A stretch of DNA of 64,000 bases. Origin: JAPPHA01 sp963662815. GTDB taxonomy: Bacteria > Pseudomonadota > Alphaproteobacteria > Rhodobacterales > Rhodobacteraceae. Positions within the stretch are counted from its first letter, which is position 1. Every line of letters starts with the position of its first letter. The DNA lies in assembly GCA_963662815.2 (NCBI GenBank), contig CAXXWA010000010.1, forward strand, positions 124,001 to 188,000, in the 5' to 3' direction. Position numbers and translations under genes: made by a program. Shown here in pieces: positions 47,141 to 57,642 of this stretch. A model generated the notes under the pieces. It was not told the origin of the DNA. It saw nothing but the letters and a program-made list of their open reading frames with translations, and did not search any database.

Positions 47141-48442
47141 CTACTCCTCGATGGTCGCCACCTTCAGGAAGGCAATCAGGTCATTGCGGTCGCGGTCCTC
47201 TGCTATCCGCTGCATGGGCATCTTGGTACCCGGGACAAACTCGTCCGGGCCGAGTTCGAACAAGTCGTTGATGGTGGATTCGGACCAGATGATTTCGCCG
47301 GACTTCAGGATGTCCGTATAAGCATAGCCCGCAACGGATCCCGAACGGCGTCCGAACAGGCCGGCAAGGGTCGGGCCGGCCCTGCGCGCGCCGTCCCCGA
47401 CGAGGGTGTGGCAGATGGAGCACTTCCGGTTGAACTGGCGTTCGCCGTTGCTCATCTGTTCGGGATCCGTCAGAAAGCTCCTCTCGCCCGCCGCCATCAG
47501 AACAACTTCGCCGCCGCCGTCGAGCGGCCAGGCGAACATCGCGTCGTCGATGCCGCCCGCATAGATGCTTTTCCCGTCATGCGAGAATGCGAGCGCCCAG
47601 ACCGGCCCGCGGTGCGCGGCGCGGAAGTCCCTGGCGATCGACCATTCGGAAGTGTCCACGACCATGATGAAACCGTCGCCGTCGCCGACTGCAAGCCGGC
47701 TCGCATCGGGCGACAGCGCCAGCGCCAGTATCGGCCGGCGTTCGAGCGTGAGATCTGCAACCACCGCCGCTGTATCGAGGTCGACCACCCTTGTCCCCCC
47801 GTCAACGGCGCCATAGGCGAGCCACCCGCCAGGCTCGTTGAGGACCAGCATGTTGATCCCGAATCCATGGCTCGTCATTTTCCGCAGCACCTGTCCGGTG
47901 GCGAGGTCCCACTGCCTGATCCTCCCGTCCGAAGACGCAGAATAGAGCGTCACCCCGTCCGAGGAGAACGCGACGTCGTTGACCGCCGCCCCGGTGTCGG
48001 CAAGAAAGCGCGGCTGTCCGCCGCCGTCGAGCGGCCAGATCCCGATGGTCCCGTCCCAACTCGCGGACGCGACCCGGCGCCGGTCCTGATCGACGTCGAG
48101 CGAAATGACCTTTCCGCGGTGTCCGCCGAGGCGGCGCGAGGTCCCCGCCGCTAGGTCCCACAGCCTGACGTCGTTGTCGTCGCCGCCGGAAACCGCGGTC
48201 GTCGCGTCGACGAACCTGACGGCATTGACCGCGGCCGCATGGCCCTCGAACCACGTCGGCGCGCGATTCTTCCAGTTGCCGACCGAATAGTCGAAGCTCG
48301 CGGTCAGGATCCGCCTGCCGTCGGCGGAAACGTCGATGCCCTTGATCGGACCTCCATGTCCCGCAAGCGTGAAGAATTCCTCCGCCGACGCCGCTCCGGA
48401 CAGGGGCAGGAGCAGGCCGGCACCGAAAACCAGGCTTTGCAT
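47141..48442 (-). CDS. Periplasmic WD40-repeat protein fused to a cytochrome c domain
   Basis: A 433-aa protein. Signal peptide MQSLVFGAGLLLPLSGAASA, then about seven WD40 repeats (for example VSGGDDNDVRLWDL, ASASWDGTIGIWPLD, SASSDGRIRQWDL), then a class I cytochrome c domain with heme motif CSICH near 355 and an axial Met in TKMPMQRI. It should be exported and carry one covalent heme. Partner and electron role unknown. ATG 48442 is chosen because it gives the signal peptide. Confidence 0.85.
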   Translation of the reverse strand: MQSLVFGAGLLLPLSGAASAEEFFTLAGHGGPIKGIDVSADGRRILTASFDYSVGNWKNRAPTWFEGHAAAVNAVRFVDATTAVSGGDDNDVRLWDLAAGTSRRLGGHRGKVISLDVDQDRRRVASASWDGTIGIWPLDGGGQPRFLADTGAAVNDVAFSSDGVTLYSASSDGRIRQWDLATGQVLRKMTSHGFGINMLVLNEPGGWLAYGAVDGGTRVVDLDTAAVVADLTLERRPILALALSPDASRLAVGDGDGFIMVVDTSEWSIARDFRAAHRGPVWALAFSHDGKSIYAGGIDDAMFAWPLDGGGEVVLMAAGERSFLTDPEQMSNGERQFNRKCSICHTLVGDGARRAGPTLAGLFGRRSGSVAGYAYTDILKSGEIIWSESTINDLFELGPDEFVPGTKMPMQRIAEDRDRNDLIAFLKVATIEE

Positions 48443-48915
48443 GAACGTCCGGCCGATTCGTGATGCCGGGGATAGCCGCAACGACAAGTTGCGCGCAATG
48501 CGTGCAGATACGCGATCACGTCCGGCTGTGCTGCACATGCAGGAAAACATAGTTCGGAACCGGCAAATGTGTCAAACCTACTCCTGCTGCCCTTGCCTGC
48601 CGCGCCCGGTCTGCGGCCTTCAGGCGGCCGCTGGTTCCGGGTCGAGGCGGCGTTGGTATGTGTTTGCTGACAACTGCTGTCATCGGACCTTTCGGCGAAT
48701 TGAATAGCGATCCGACGCTGACCTGTCCGGGACAGGCTCACATGACACCCATCCCTGTCAAGCCTGACTTGCATCACCGCGGCCGCCGCGCCACGGGCCT
48801 CGAGGGCGGCCTTCGACGCCGTCAGCCGCGCCGCCTTCCCGGCCTCGACCGCCATCAGTTCGCCGCGGACCGGATCCAGCCGGTCGAGAAGCTCCGGGAT
48901 CCAGCTCCTGTTGCC
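48443..48915. other. Stretch between the cytochrome gene and a large IS, no intact gene
   Basis: A minus-strand frame at about 48745–48915 reads WIPELLDRLDPVRGELMAVE, then an Ala-rich helix. It is cut by the IS end and may be the tail of a lost gene, but I do not recognise it. Confidence 0.4.
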
Positions 48916-51419
48916 AACTTCAGACGTCCTGACCTCGGGATTGCGATCTGACGGCGCGGGCTGCGCTTTTTTCAGGAAAATCAACGGTTTTCCCGCACAT
49001 TTCGCTTGACGGCATGGCCGAAGGGATTACAATATGTCCTGATGCCTGTTTTCGGGATTCCGCTCGCATGAACACCCTTGCCATGAACCCCGCAGACGCC
49101 GTCCGGATCGGCGCCTCCTGCTTCTCCTTCGCGTCCGGCGACGGACGGACCGCCTGCTTCTCCAACCTCGAGCCCTTCGACTGCCACGACGAGAGCGACC
49201 GCCCGGCGATGCTGCTGCGGATCGCCAGGTTCGCAAGGCACGGCATCCCCCGGAAGGACCTGCAGGACGCGTTCGGCGTCGGACGCGCGACGGTCCAGCG
49301 GGCCGTCAGGAAGCTCCGGGACAGGGGCGAGGCGGCGTTCCGCGAGCCGCGGAAGGGGCGCGGCACGAGCGCCATCGCCGGCGAGACGGCGGCGGAGGCG
49401 GAGCGTCTCCTGGCCTCGGGAATGCGGATTGCCGCGGTTGCGCGGGAACTCGGGATCGCGCCCGCGACGCTCTGCCACAACTGCCGGAAGGGCTTCATCG
49501 CCTGTCCGGACGCCGGGACGGAAGCGCCGGAGGCCGGCGAGACGGAGGAGGCTTCGGCGGAGACGGAGGCCGGGACGGAGGAGGCGGAAGGTGCCGGGAC
49601 GGCGGACCCGCTCGGCCGCAGCGCCCGCGACCGGCGCGACCGGGAGGCGCCGATGGGCCGGGCCGCCCGCGACAGCGCGGGCCGCGTCGCGGCCTCGGCG
49701 GGGGCGATGGATGAGGCGCGGCCGCGCTTCGACGAGCCGCTGTCGGCGGTGGCCTGCGGCGGCGTCCTGGCCGCGCTGCCGGCGCTGCTGGAGGAGGGGC
49801 TCCTGCAGCACGCGGACAGGTTCCTGGCGCTGCCGAAGGGATGCTGCGGGCTGACGAGCACGCTTCTCCTGCTCGCGTTCCTGTTCATGGCGAGGGTCCG
49901 CAACCCCGAGGCGCTGCGCCACGAGGCGCCGGGGGAATGGGGCGCGGTCCCGGGGCTGGACCGCTGCCCGGAGGCCAGGACGCTGCGGCGCAAGATCCGG
50001 GCGCTCGCGGCGGACGAGCGGCGCGTGAAGGGCTGGCAGGACGCGCTGGCGCGGGACTGGATGGCCGACGGCGGCGACACGGTCGCCACGCTCTCGGTGG
50101 ACGGGCACGTGAAGGTCTGCGCCGGCCGGAAGGGACGGCTTCCGAAGCACTTCGTGTCGCGGCAGAAGCTCTGCCTGCCGGCCTCGACGAGCTGCCGGGT
50201 CAACGCGCTCGGCGGCAGGCCGCTCTTGTGCCTGCACAAGGACCTCGACCCCGGCATGGCGAAGGCGCTGGAGCGCGACGTGCTTCCGGCGCTGGAGCGG
50301 CTGGGCCTGCCGGGGCCGGACGCCCCCGATCTGGCGGCCGATGCATCCGCGCGACCGGCGCTGACGCTGGTCTTCGACCGGGAGGGATGGAGCCCGGCGC
50401 TGTTCAGGCGCCTCGCCCGCCGCGGCATCGCGGTGATCGCCCGGCACAAGGGCTTCAAGGGCGAGGACTGGCCGGAGGAGGAGTTCCGCGCCGTCGAGAC
50501 GCCGATCCGCGGCCCCGGCGGCGTCCGGGCCGCCGGAGCGCGCCTCGCCGAGAGGCGGATCCGCCTGAAGGACGGGCCGGAGGTGCGCCAGATCCGCCGC
50601 CTTCCTGACACCGGCCGGCAGGTTCCGCTCGCGGCCACGGACTTCGGCGTGCCGATGGAGCGGGCCGCGGGCGCGCTGTTCTCGCGCTGGGCGCAGGAGA
50701 GCTTCTTCAAGCACATGCGCGGGGAGTTCAACCTGGACGGGCTTCCGGTCCACGGCCTGGCCGACCCGGATCCCGACGCGCGCGTCGTCAACCCGGCCCG
50801 GCGCGAGCTGGAACGCCGGATCGGCCGCCTGCGGAACAGGCTCGGCACGCTGCGCAACCGCGCCGCGGACCTGCTCCGGGGCGCGCCCTCGGCCGCGGCC
50901 GCCAGGTCCGCCGAAAGGCTCAAGGCCGAGATCGGGACGCTCGACGCCGAGCGCGAGGCGCTCAAGCTGCAGCGCAGGGAGGTGCCCGGGCACGTCAGGG
51001 TCGCGGAACTCGGAGAGGGCGAGATGCTCGACGCGCTGCCCTCCCGCGAAAGGCTGCTCCTCGACCTGATCCGGATGATCGCCTGCCGGGCGGAGACCAG
51101 GATGATGCCCCCCGTCGCGCAGGCCCAGGGCGTCAGGCAGCGTCCGCGGCGTCCCCTCGCGGAGCTGTTCAGGTCGGAGGCGGACATCATCCCCGAACCG
51201 GAGAGCGGCATCCTGCGGGTGCGCATCCTCGGGACCGCCGGCAACGCCGGCGACGCGGCCATCGCCGGGCTGCTCGACGAGCTCGGCCGGACCGGCACGA
51301 TCTTCCCGGGAACCGGCCTGCGCATGGTCTGCGAACTGCCCGAAGCCGCACGGACCACCGGGAAAGAGGCATCATTTTCATTGTAGGAAATCCCATCCGA
51401 GGTCAGGACGTCTGAACTT
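48916..51419 (+). mobile_element. 2.5-kb insertion sequence with large unclassified transposase
   Basis: Inverted repeats TTCAGACGTCCTGACCTCGG at 48919–48938 and its complement at 51397–51416 bracket one long gene. Target duplication not evident. The transposase frame is intact, suggesting recent activity. Confidence 0.85.
49068..51386 (+). CDS. Large transposase of unclassified IS (ISNCY-type)
   Basis: A 772-aa protein. N-terminal HTH (HGIPRKDLQDAFGVGRATVQ) and a second helical DNA-binding region; an acidic linker (about 150–190). Candidate DDE residues: SVDGHVKVC near 350, LVFDREGWSPALF near 440, RWAQESFFKHM near 545. A coiled segment follows (ERRIGRLRNRLGTL). Proteins of this layout are usually labelled putative transposase without a family. 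The ATG 49068 start is inferred; 49014 is in frame. Confidence 0.8.
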   Translation: MNTLAMNPADAVRIGASCFSFASGDGRTACFSNLEPFDCHDESDRPAMLLRIARFARHGIPRKDLQDAFGVGRATVQRAVRKLRDRGEAAFREPRKGRGTSAIAGETAAEAERLLASGMRIAAVARELGIAPATLCHNCRKGFIACPDAGTEAPEAGETEEASAETEAGTEEAEGAGTADPLGRSARDRRDREAPMGRAARDSAGRVAASAGAMDEARPRFDEPLSAVACGGVLAALPALLEEGLLQHADRFLALPKGCCGLTSTLLLLAFLFMARVRNPEALRHEAPGEWGAVPGLDRCPEARTLRRKIRALAADERRVKGWQDALARDWMADGGDTVATLSVDGHVKVCAGRKGRLPKHFVSRQKLCLPASTSCRVNALGGRPLLCLHKDLDPGMAKALERDVLPALERLGLPGPDAPDLAADASARPALTLVFDREGWSPALFRRLARRGIAVIARHKGFKGEDWPEEEFRAVETPIRGPGGVRAAGARLAERRIRLKDGPEVRQIRRLPDTGRQVPLAATDFGVPMERAAGALFSRWAQESFFKHMRGEFNLDGLPVHGLADPDPDARVVNPARRELERRIGRLRNRLGTLRNRAADLLRGAPSAAAARSAERLKAEIGTLDAEREALKLQRREVPGHVRVAELGEGEMLDALPSRERLLLDLIRMIACRAETRMMPPVAQAQGVRQRPRRPLAELFRSEADIIPEPESGILRVRILGTAGNAGDAAIAGLLDELGRTGTIFPGTGLRMVCELPEAARTTGKEASFSL

Positions 51420-52060
51420 CCGGCGCCGCGCGGATCGTGGCAGTTTCCCCTTCGGAGCGAGTGATCGTGTTCTCAGCGGAATGTGCCACCAATTGCTCCC
51501 CTGTTCCGGGGCAGGTAGCTTCGCATCGGTGGCTCGGCTCCCTGCCTCCATCGCGACAGTCTCGATCAAGTCGCAGATCTCGACCCGCCACAACCAGGGT
51601 CATGGTGTCTGCTGACCCGCAAGAACGCACCGCACCGGATCCGGATGCTCTGGGAATGCGGGCGCATGCCGCCATCGATCGAGATCGCTCCCAGGCCAGA
51701 GACCGCGCACTGGCGGACTGACTGCGCCTTTCCGTCGGGGACCGCACGCAGTGGATTCGATGCCGGGCAATAGTCGGGGCTGCCCGAACCGTCGATCCGT
51801 CGCCGCGGACGTCTGACTCGTTTTTCGCAGCTCGATTCCGCAAACGGAATCGCCCGTAATAGGGGCAACTTTCCGGGAATTGCCGCCGGGCCCGAGGGGG
51901 CGTGTCAGGCCGCAGCGCGCTGCCTGACGAGGTCGGCAAGCCTCGGCACGTCGGGAGCGCCTGCTACGCCGAGGCGGCTCCTCGGGCAGTCCCGGCACGG
52001 CACGCCGAGCTTCCTGCAGGTCTTCTTCGCTCCGATGCAGGCATCGCGCGCCGTCCGCCC
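51420..52060. other. Stretch between two IS elements, no intact gene
   Basis: The minus strand at about 51907–52060 has a cysteine-rich end of a frame (KKTCRKLGVPCRDCPRSRLG … LADLVRQRAAA) that looks like the C-terminus of a transposase cut by the IS66-like end. Nothing else is recognised. Confidence 0.4.
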
Positions 52061-52242
52061 GTAAGCGGGTAAACGGCGACGTCTGTTGACTTCCTGGTTT
52101 CCGGCATCGTCGCGGGGGCGGAGCCCGGTCGGGCGGCCCGAGGTTCAGGACCTGTCCCTGCCGCGCCTGTTTTTCGGTTTGACATCATGGGCCGTGCGCC
52201 GCAGCGATCGGCTGTCCGGCGCGAACCGCTTCGGAGGCGGCA

Positions 52243-52907
52243 ATGGCGGCATGGCTCGGGTCCAAGGCCGCGACCGGTCTCTCGCAGGCCATCGTCAGCT
52301 GCATGCCCCCGCATCACGCATATGTCGAGACGCATCCCGGGGGCGGCGCCATCATGAAGCGCAAGCCGCCGGCGCTGCGCAACATCGGCATCGACCCCGA
52401 CCGCCGGTCGATCGACAGCTTCCGCTGCGGCCATCCGGTCGAGCTCCGCCACGGCTGCGCCCGCGCGTTCCTGTCCGGCTTCGACTTCGACGGCCGCGAA
52501 CCGGCCTGCCGCGACCCGCCCTGCGCGCGGTCGACGCGCAGGCCGCAGCGGCGCTGCCGCCACGACTGCGCGGACGCCGACCATGTGGAGCTCCTCGCCA
52601 TCCTGAAGTCGCTGCCCTGCCAGGTCATGATCTCCGGCCATCCCTCGGCGCCCTGCGACGAGCATCTTCCGGACTGGCGCTCGCTGGAGGTCCGGGCCGG
52701 CAGCCAGTCCTGCGTGGCGGCGGAGAAGCTCCGGTCGACTTCCCGCCGGGGCGGGTGCGCCGGCACGCCTTCGCCGGGCGGAACTTCACGCATCGCCGGG
52801 CGGTCGGGCGCAAGGCCGCGGGCCGGGGCCGGCGCTGCGCGGCGATGCCGCCGGGCGGGCGGCTGGCGGTGCCGGCGGCGATCATGGCGGCGGAGGCGGA
52901 GGCATGA
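52243..52907 (+). pseudogene. DNA adenine methylase (D12 class) relic inside IS66-like element
   Basis: MPPHHAYVETHPGGGAIMKR corresponds to the SAM-binding start of phage-type Dam methylases (MPPH..YVE.F.G.G). Then GCARAFLSGFDF, a degraded catalytic DPPY (RDPPCARSTR), DADHVELLAILKSLPCQVMI, and SGHPSAP. The C-terminal part (RNFTHRRAVGRKAAGRGRR) continues in another frame after about 52740. The changed DPPY and the frameshift make it inactive. Confidence 0.65.
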
Positions 52908-54570
52908 GCGGGATCGACCCGTCCGACCCGGATGCGGTCCGCCGCCGGCTCGACGGGCTCCGTTCGGAGTTCGCGGGGCCGGGCCCGGGCGGCGGTCTTC
53001 TCCGGAGCGCCGCCGCCCTGTTCAGGGAGCTGTTCGGGCTTGCCGGGACGCTGGCGGCGCTCGTCGGATCGCTGCAGGACAGGCTCGCGGAGGAGGCGGC
53101 GAAGACCGGCGCGCTTCGCGACCGGCCGGCACGCTGCGAGCGCCGGCAGCACGGCCGGAGCTCGGAGAGGCATCCCGACATCGGGGGCGGGTCCGACGCC
53201 GGCGCGTCGCCGGATGCCGGGGAGGACGGGCTCGGAGCCGAAGCGAAGGCCGGGAAGAAGCCCCGGGGCGGAGTCAGGGGGCGCAGGAAGGACCGCGGCG
53301 ACGCCGTCGGCGGCTCCGGGCTGCGCTTCGGCCCCGATGCGACGGCGGTCGACATCGGCGCGATGCCGCCGGAGATCGAGGGGCTGGCGGCGGACGGGTT
53401 CGAGTCGTCTCCGAGCGCGCGTGCTGCAGGCCGGCGTCGGTGCCGATCCGCCACGTGGCGCCGCGCTGCCGCTGCAGGAAGGCGAAGACCGAATCCTCCG
53501 GCGCCCTGGTCTGCGCCCCGGCCGTCGAGGGGGTGTCCAGGAGCTCCTGCGTCGACGTCTCCTTCGTCGCCGGGATGCCGGGCGACAGGTTCGCCCGGCA
53601 TCTCCCTCCTGCCGCCGGCACCGGATGCCGGCCGGGAGCGGGACCGCCGCCAGCCGCAGGTCGACGGGCGGCCGGGCCGGTCGGGCGGTCCCGCTTCCGG
53701 GCCGGCGTTCGAGGCGCAGTGCCTCTCGGGTGCCGGAAGGCTCAGTCATCGTCATGGACGGGACGCCGGTGCGGGCCGGGCGCGATCCCGGCAATCCGGG
53801 AAGGATGAAGCAGTGCTGCCACTGGCCGGTGCCCGGCGACCGCGACGGGGCGGCGTTCCGCTTCGCGCCGTCCCGCGCCCGCCGCCATGTCAGGCAGTTC
53901 CTCGGCGACTTCGAGGGCACGCCGGCCGTCGACGGCTGCGGGGCCTGTTCGGCGCATGCCGATGCGCGGGGCGAGACGGTCAGGCAGCGGAACTGCCGGC
54001 CGCGCGCCAGGCGCAGCTTCGAGGAGCAGCTTGACAGCCATCCGGCGCTGGCCGGGGAGGCGATGGCGACGGTCGGGGGCATGTGCGGGATCGAGAGGAA
54101 GTTCCGCTCCCGGCCGCCGCCGGAGCTCCCGGGGCGCGGCAAACCCGCACCCGGCCGCTGGCCGGCGCCTTCCGGCAGTGGCGCGGGCGGACGCTCGAGG
54201 ATCCGGCGACGGCGCCGAAGCACCCGATCCGCAAGGCCGCCGTCTGCGCCGTCGAGCGCCGGCAGTCCCTCGGGGCGTTCCTCGACGACCCGATGGCGCC
54301 GATGGATTCCAATGGCGGCGGGCGCCAATTGCGCCGCATCAAGCTCGGGCAGAAGAGCCGGCTGTTTCCCGGACCGGGGCCGGCGGGCGCGACGCGGGCA
54401 TCGCCGACAGCCTCGTCGCCGCCCGCTTCATGCAGGGGATCAGCCCCCTCGCGCATCCGGCAGACGTCCTGCAGCGCATCGACACCCGCCCGGCCGACCG
54501 GATCCGCGAACCGGCGCCGCGCCTGTGGAAGGAGCTCTTCGCCGACAGGCCGATGGCCGGCAGCGTCGAT
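52904..54570 (+). pseudogene. tnpC: IS66-like transposase TnpC, multiply frameshifted
   Basis: N-terminal coiled region from ATG 52904 (LFGLAGTLAALVGSLQDRLA). Later parts in shifting frames: VIVMDGTPVRAGRDPGNPGR (first Asp), FRFAPSRARRHVRQFLGDF, AVERRQSLGAFLDDP, RIKLGQKSRLFPGPG and VLQRIDTRPADRI. At least three frame changes. It lies directly after the methylase relic and points at tnpB. Confidence 0.75.
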
Positions 54571-54956
54571 CCGGCCGTCGTGCGGGACCGCCCGGACCCG
54601 GACACCGCCCGGGGACCGTCGCAGCGCTTGCGCCGACGGCGGACGGCGGCGTCGATGCCGTCGATCAGCGCCGCCGGCCCGGTCGACGACAGTGCAGGCG
54701 CCGCTTGTCCGGTCGCCGGCGGCGGGGCGAACAGGCCCTGCTCCAGGCGCTTCGACCAGAGGAGGAAGCCGCCCCGCTCGAAGCCGGGGACCTTGATCAG
54801 GGTGCGGCGCCGGCTGGCGAACAATTGCCATCGGTCGCCGGCCGGGTCGCGCCCGAGACGGGTCGCGACCAGCGCGCACAGCCCGTCGAAGCTGCGCCGC
54901 ATGTCGGCCGGCTCCGTCGACAGCCGGATGCCGCCCCGCGGCCAGCCGCCGAGCAT
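54339..54956 (-). CDS. tnpB: IS66 accessory protein TnpB
   Basis: The first ~105 residues match IS66 Orf2/TnpB: RLSTEPADMRRSFDGLCALV, RRRTLIKVPGFERGGFLLWS, and KRLEQGLFAPP. The frame then runs on antisense to tnpC up to 54339, so the true stop of the ancestral gene is probably lost. The start overlaps the tnpA stop by 4 bp. Confidence 0.75.
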   Translation of the reverse strand: MLGGWPRGGIRLSTEPADMRRSFDGLCALVATRLGRDPAGDRWQLFASRRRTLIKVPGFERGGFLLWSKRLEQGLFAPPPATGQAAPALSSTGPAALIDGIDAAVRRRRKRCDGPRAVSGSGRSRTTAGSTLPAIGLSAKSSFHRRGAGSRIRSAGRVSMRCRTSAGCARGLIPCMKRAATRLSAMPASRPPAPVRETAGSSARA

Positions 54957-55240
54957 CACGGCCGCCGGACGCGCAGGACGACACCGTCGCCCGGCCCGGG
55001 CCCGACGTCCCGGCCGGACGCCGCAGGCGGCGCGATCTCGACGAAGCCGGCGCCTGCGCCGGTCCGGCCGAGACGGCTCCGCCGGCTCCCGAAGGTCTTC
55101 GGCGACAGCCCGCGGGACGCGCAGAACTCCCGCCGCGACATCCCCGAACGCTCGAAGTCCGCCATGATGGCGCTCCGCCCGGCCGCGCTGCGCACCACCG
55201 GCGCGGGACGGGAGCCGGACGAACCGTTCAAGCCCGGCAT
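54956..55240 (-). CDS. tnpA: IS66 accessory protein TnpA
   Basis: A 94-aa protein with an HTH: DFERSGMSRREFCASRGLSP then KTFGSRRSRLGR, as in IS66 Orf1/TnpA. It starts about 100 bp inside the right IS66-like end, the normal position. Confidence 0.75.
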   Translation of the reverse strand: MPGLNGSSGSRPAPVVRSAAGRSAIMADFERSGMSRREFCASRGLSPKTFGSRRSRLGRTGAGAGFVEIAPPAASGRDVGPGPGDGVVLRVRRP

Positions 55241-55338
55241 TGCAACATCCTCCGATCATTGATGAATGACCGGAAGCATCCCGACCCGACCCGCGCGCGG
55301 GCAACCGAATTGTCAGACGCCGTCGTTTACCCGCTTAC

Positions 55339-55995
55339 GTCTGCTCGCCGGGCAGCTGCCGGGACAGCCCGGCGACCAGGTCCTCGACGTCCTTGTCGGA
55401 CTTGCAGCGATGCTCGCCGGTCCGGAAGCGTCGCACCTCGATCTCGGTGTGGTCGCCGCCGCGCCAGTGCAGCAGCAGGTGCACTGTCTCCTCCCGCAGG
55501 CTGGCGGTGATGTCCGCCAGCGCTGCGCGCAGGACGTTCCTGCGCAGCTGGGGCGTCGCGTCCTCGTGCGACCATGCGCTCGCCAGGTCGGCTCCCAGCG
55601 CCAGCCAGGCGTCGCGGTCGGCGGAACCCGCCTGCCGCGTCTCGCGGGCCGCCTCGAGCTCCCGAAGCCGCTCCTCGCGCTCGGAGACCTCGGCCAGGCA
55701 CGCCTCCCAGCGCGCCGCCAGGTTGTGGAGGATGTTGCTGTTGGCAGGATCGACCGCGTCGAACTGCGCCTGCGCGCGCCCGGCCCTGTAGCGGGCCTCC
55801 TCCAGCGCCGAGGCGGCGAGCCTGATCCGGGCCGACGCATCGTCGCCGCGCCGGTCGAACGCCTCCAGCGCGGCGGCCACGCCCAGGGGCTGCGCTGCCG
55901 CGAGGACGGCCGCGCCCGCCGCCGCGTCGGCCCGCACCCCGCCGAAGCCGATGCAGGTCGCGCCGCCCGTGCGCGACTCGCCCTCGCACTGGTGC
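55339..55995 (-). pseudogene. Large serine recombinase, C-terminal fragment
   Basis: About 215 residues cut at both ends by IS elements. TGGATCIGFGGVRADAA (after the zinc ribbon), FDRRGDDASARIRLAASALE, QFDAVDPANSNILHNLAARW, and LLLHWRGGDHTEIEVRR match the coiled-coil and C-terminal part of plasmid/ICE-type serine recombinases. The catalytic N-terminus is missing. Confidence 0.7.
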
Positions 55996-56108
55996 TGTGG
56001 AATCGCGTTCAAAATTGACCCGCTTTCGGGGTGATTCGCGTTCAAAATTGACCCACCCCTGATCCGATGAAAACGACTGCCTCGCAACAATTCAGCGAGG
56101 CAGGAGAG

Positions 56109-57640
56109 ATGGTGTCAGTGGAGACGATCGGCAGGATTCGGCGTGCGCGGCACGTTCAAGGGAAGTCCATTCGATCGATCGCGAAGTCGATGGGCGTGTC
56201 GCGCAACACGGTTCGCAAGGTGTTGCGCTCCGGGGAACCGGCGCCGAGGCAACGGCGTCCGGACCAGCCTCATCCGAAGCTCGGCGGCTTCATCCCGGAG
56301 CTCGAGCGGAAGCTGGAGGCCAACACCGACGAGGAGACAAAGCGGCGCGACCGCCCGGTCATGAAGCGGATCCGGGGGCAGCTCGCGGACCAGGGATGCG
56401 ATGCGGGCTGCAGTGCCGTCTGCCGCTGCGCGGCCGCGTGGAAGCGGCGCCAGGGCGGCGGCGTGTCGGGCGCCCATGTTCCCCTGGCGTTCGAGCCCGG
56501 CGAGGCCTGCCGGTTCGACCGGAGCCATGAACGGGCGGTCGTCGGCGGCACGACGGTGCGGCTCAGGGTGGCGCACATGCGCCTGTGCCACAGCCGCATG
56601 AGCTTCGTGCGGGCGCAACCGCGCGAGACCCGGGAGATGGTTTTCGACGCCCGCAGCCGGGCGTTCCGGCTGTTCGGAGGTTCCTGCCGGCGCGGCATCC
56701 ACGACAGCATGAAGACGGTGGTCGACGCCGTCTTCGCGGGGCGGACGCGGAAGTTCAACGCCCGTTTCCCGGAGATGTGCGGGCACTTCCTCGCGGGTCC
56801 GGCGGCATGCACGCCGAATGCGGCGTGGGAGAAGGGCCGGGTCGAGAACCAGGTTGGCGACGTCCGCGAGCGGCTGTTCCGCGAGCCTCCGCGCCTTGAC
56901 GGCCTCGACGGCCTGAACGGCCGGCTCGAGGAGAGCTGCCGCAGGCATGCGCGGGAGCATCCGCATCCCGACGACCCCGAGTTGACGGTCCGGGAGGCGT
57001 TCGCGCGCGAGGAGCGCCGCTGCCTGATTCCGTTTCCGGGGCCCTTCGACGGCCACCGCCCGCTGAGCCGGGGCGTCTCCGGGACCTGCCTCGCGCGCTT
57101 CGACGGCAACCGCTGCAGCGCCGAGGCGCGGGCGGCCCGGAAGGCGGCGGAGGCGTTCGCCCATGCGGACCGGGTCGATGTCCGCCTTGACGGCGAGCCG
57201 GTCGGCAGCCGCCCGCGCAGCTTCGATCGCGGCAGGACGGCCTGCGACCGGCTCCGCTGCGTGCCCGTGCTCGAGCGCAAGCCCGGCGCGCTGCGCAACG
57301 GCGCCCCGTTCCAGGGCGGGGCCCTGCCGGAAGCGCTCGGGGCGGTGAAGGACAGGCTTGGCGCCTTCGACGACGGCGATCGGCAGATGGCGCGGATCCT
57401 TGCCGCGGTGCCGGGGACGGGCTCGACGGGGCGTGCGCGGCCTGCGGCGACGCGCTGGAAGGCGGCGCCGTCTCCGCCGGCGCGGTCCTGAACATCCTGT
57501 CGCGGCGGCGCGACCCCGGTCCGGCGCCACGGATCGAGCTTCCCGAGCGGCTTCGCCCGAGCGTCGAGCCGGAAGCCGGCCGCGGCCGCCATGACAGCCT
57601 GAGGGAGATCCCCGAACGGGACGCAGGGACATCCCGGAAC
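56109..57640 (+). pseudogene. istA: IS21-family transposase IstA, frameshifted near the end
   Basis: From ATG 56109: HTH KSIRSIAKSMGVSRNTVRKV; DDE core in FDRSHERAVVGG, HDSMKTVVDAVFAG (normally YDNMKTAV) and NAAWEKGRVENQVG. The frame shifts near 57420; the expected tail EGGAVSAGAVLNILSRRRDP continues in another frame. Some catalytic positions deviate from consensus (for example DRSHERA for DWSH), so probably inactive. Confidence 0.75.
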
Positions 57641-57642
57641 CG

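Larger units (their letters stand above)
52061..55338. mobile_element. IS66-like element with passenger methylase, rearranged
   Basis: Ends begin GTAAGCGGGTAAACG on both sides (52061 and, inverted, 55338), the IS66 hallmark. Inside: a relic DNA adenine methylase and tnpC on the plus strand, facing tnpB and tnpA on the minus strand. Standard IS66 has tnpA-tnpB-tnpC on one strand, so tnpC is inverted here. No clear 8-bp target repeat (GTCCGCCC versus GTCTGCTC). Confidence 0.75.

Noticed and set aside
51907..52060. Cys-rich C-terminal fragment next to the IS66-like end
   Set aside because: Looks transposase-like, but too short to assign to a family.
52904..54034. A 376-aa plus-strand protein as an intact novel gene
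   Set aside because: It is the frameshifted start of IS66 TnpC; conserved TnpC motifs lie in other frames further on.
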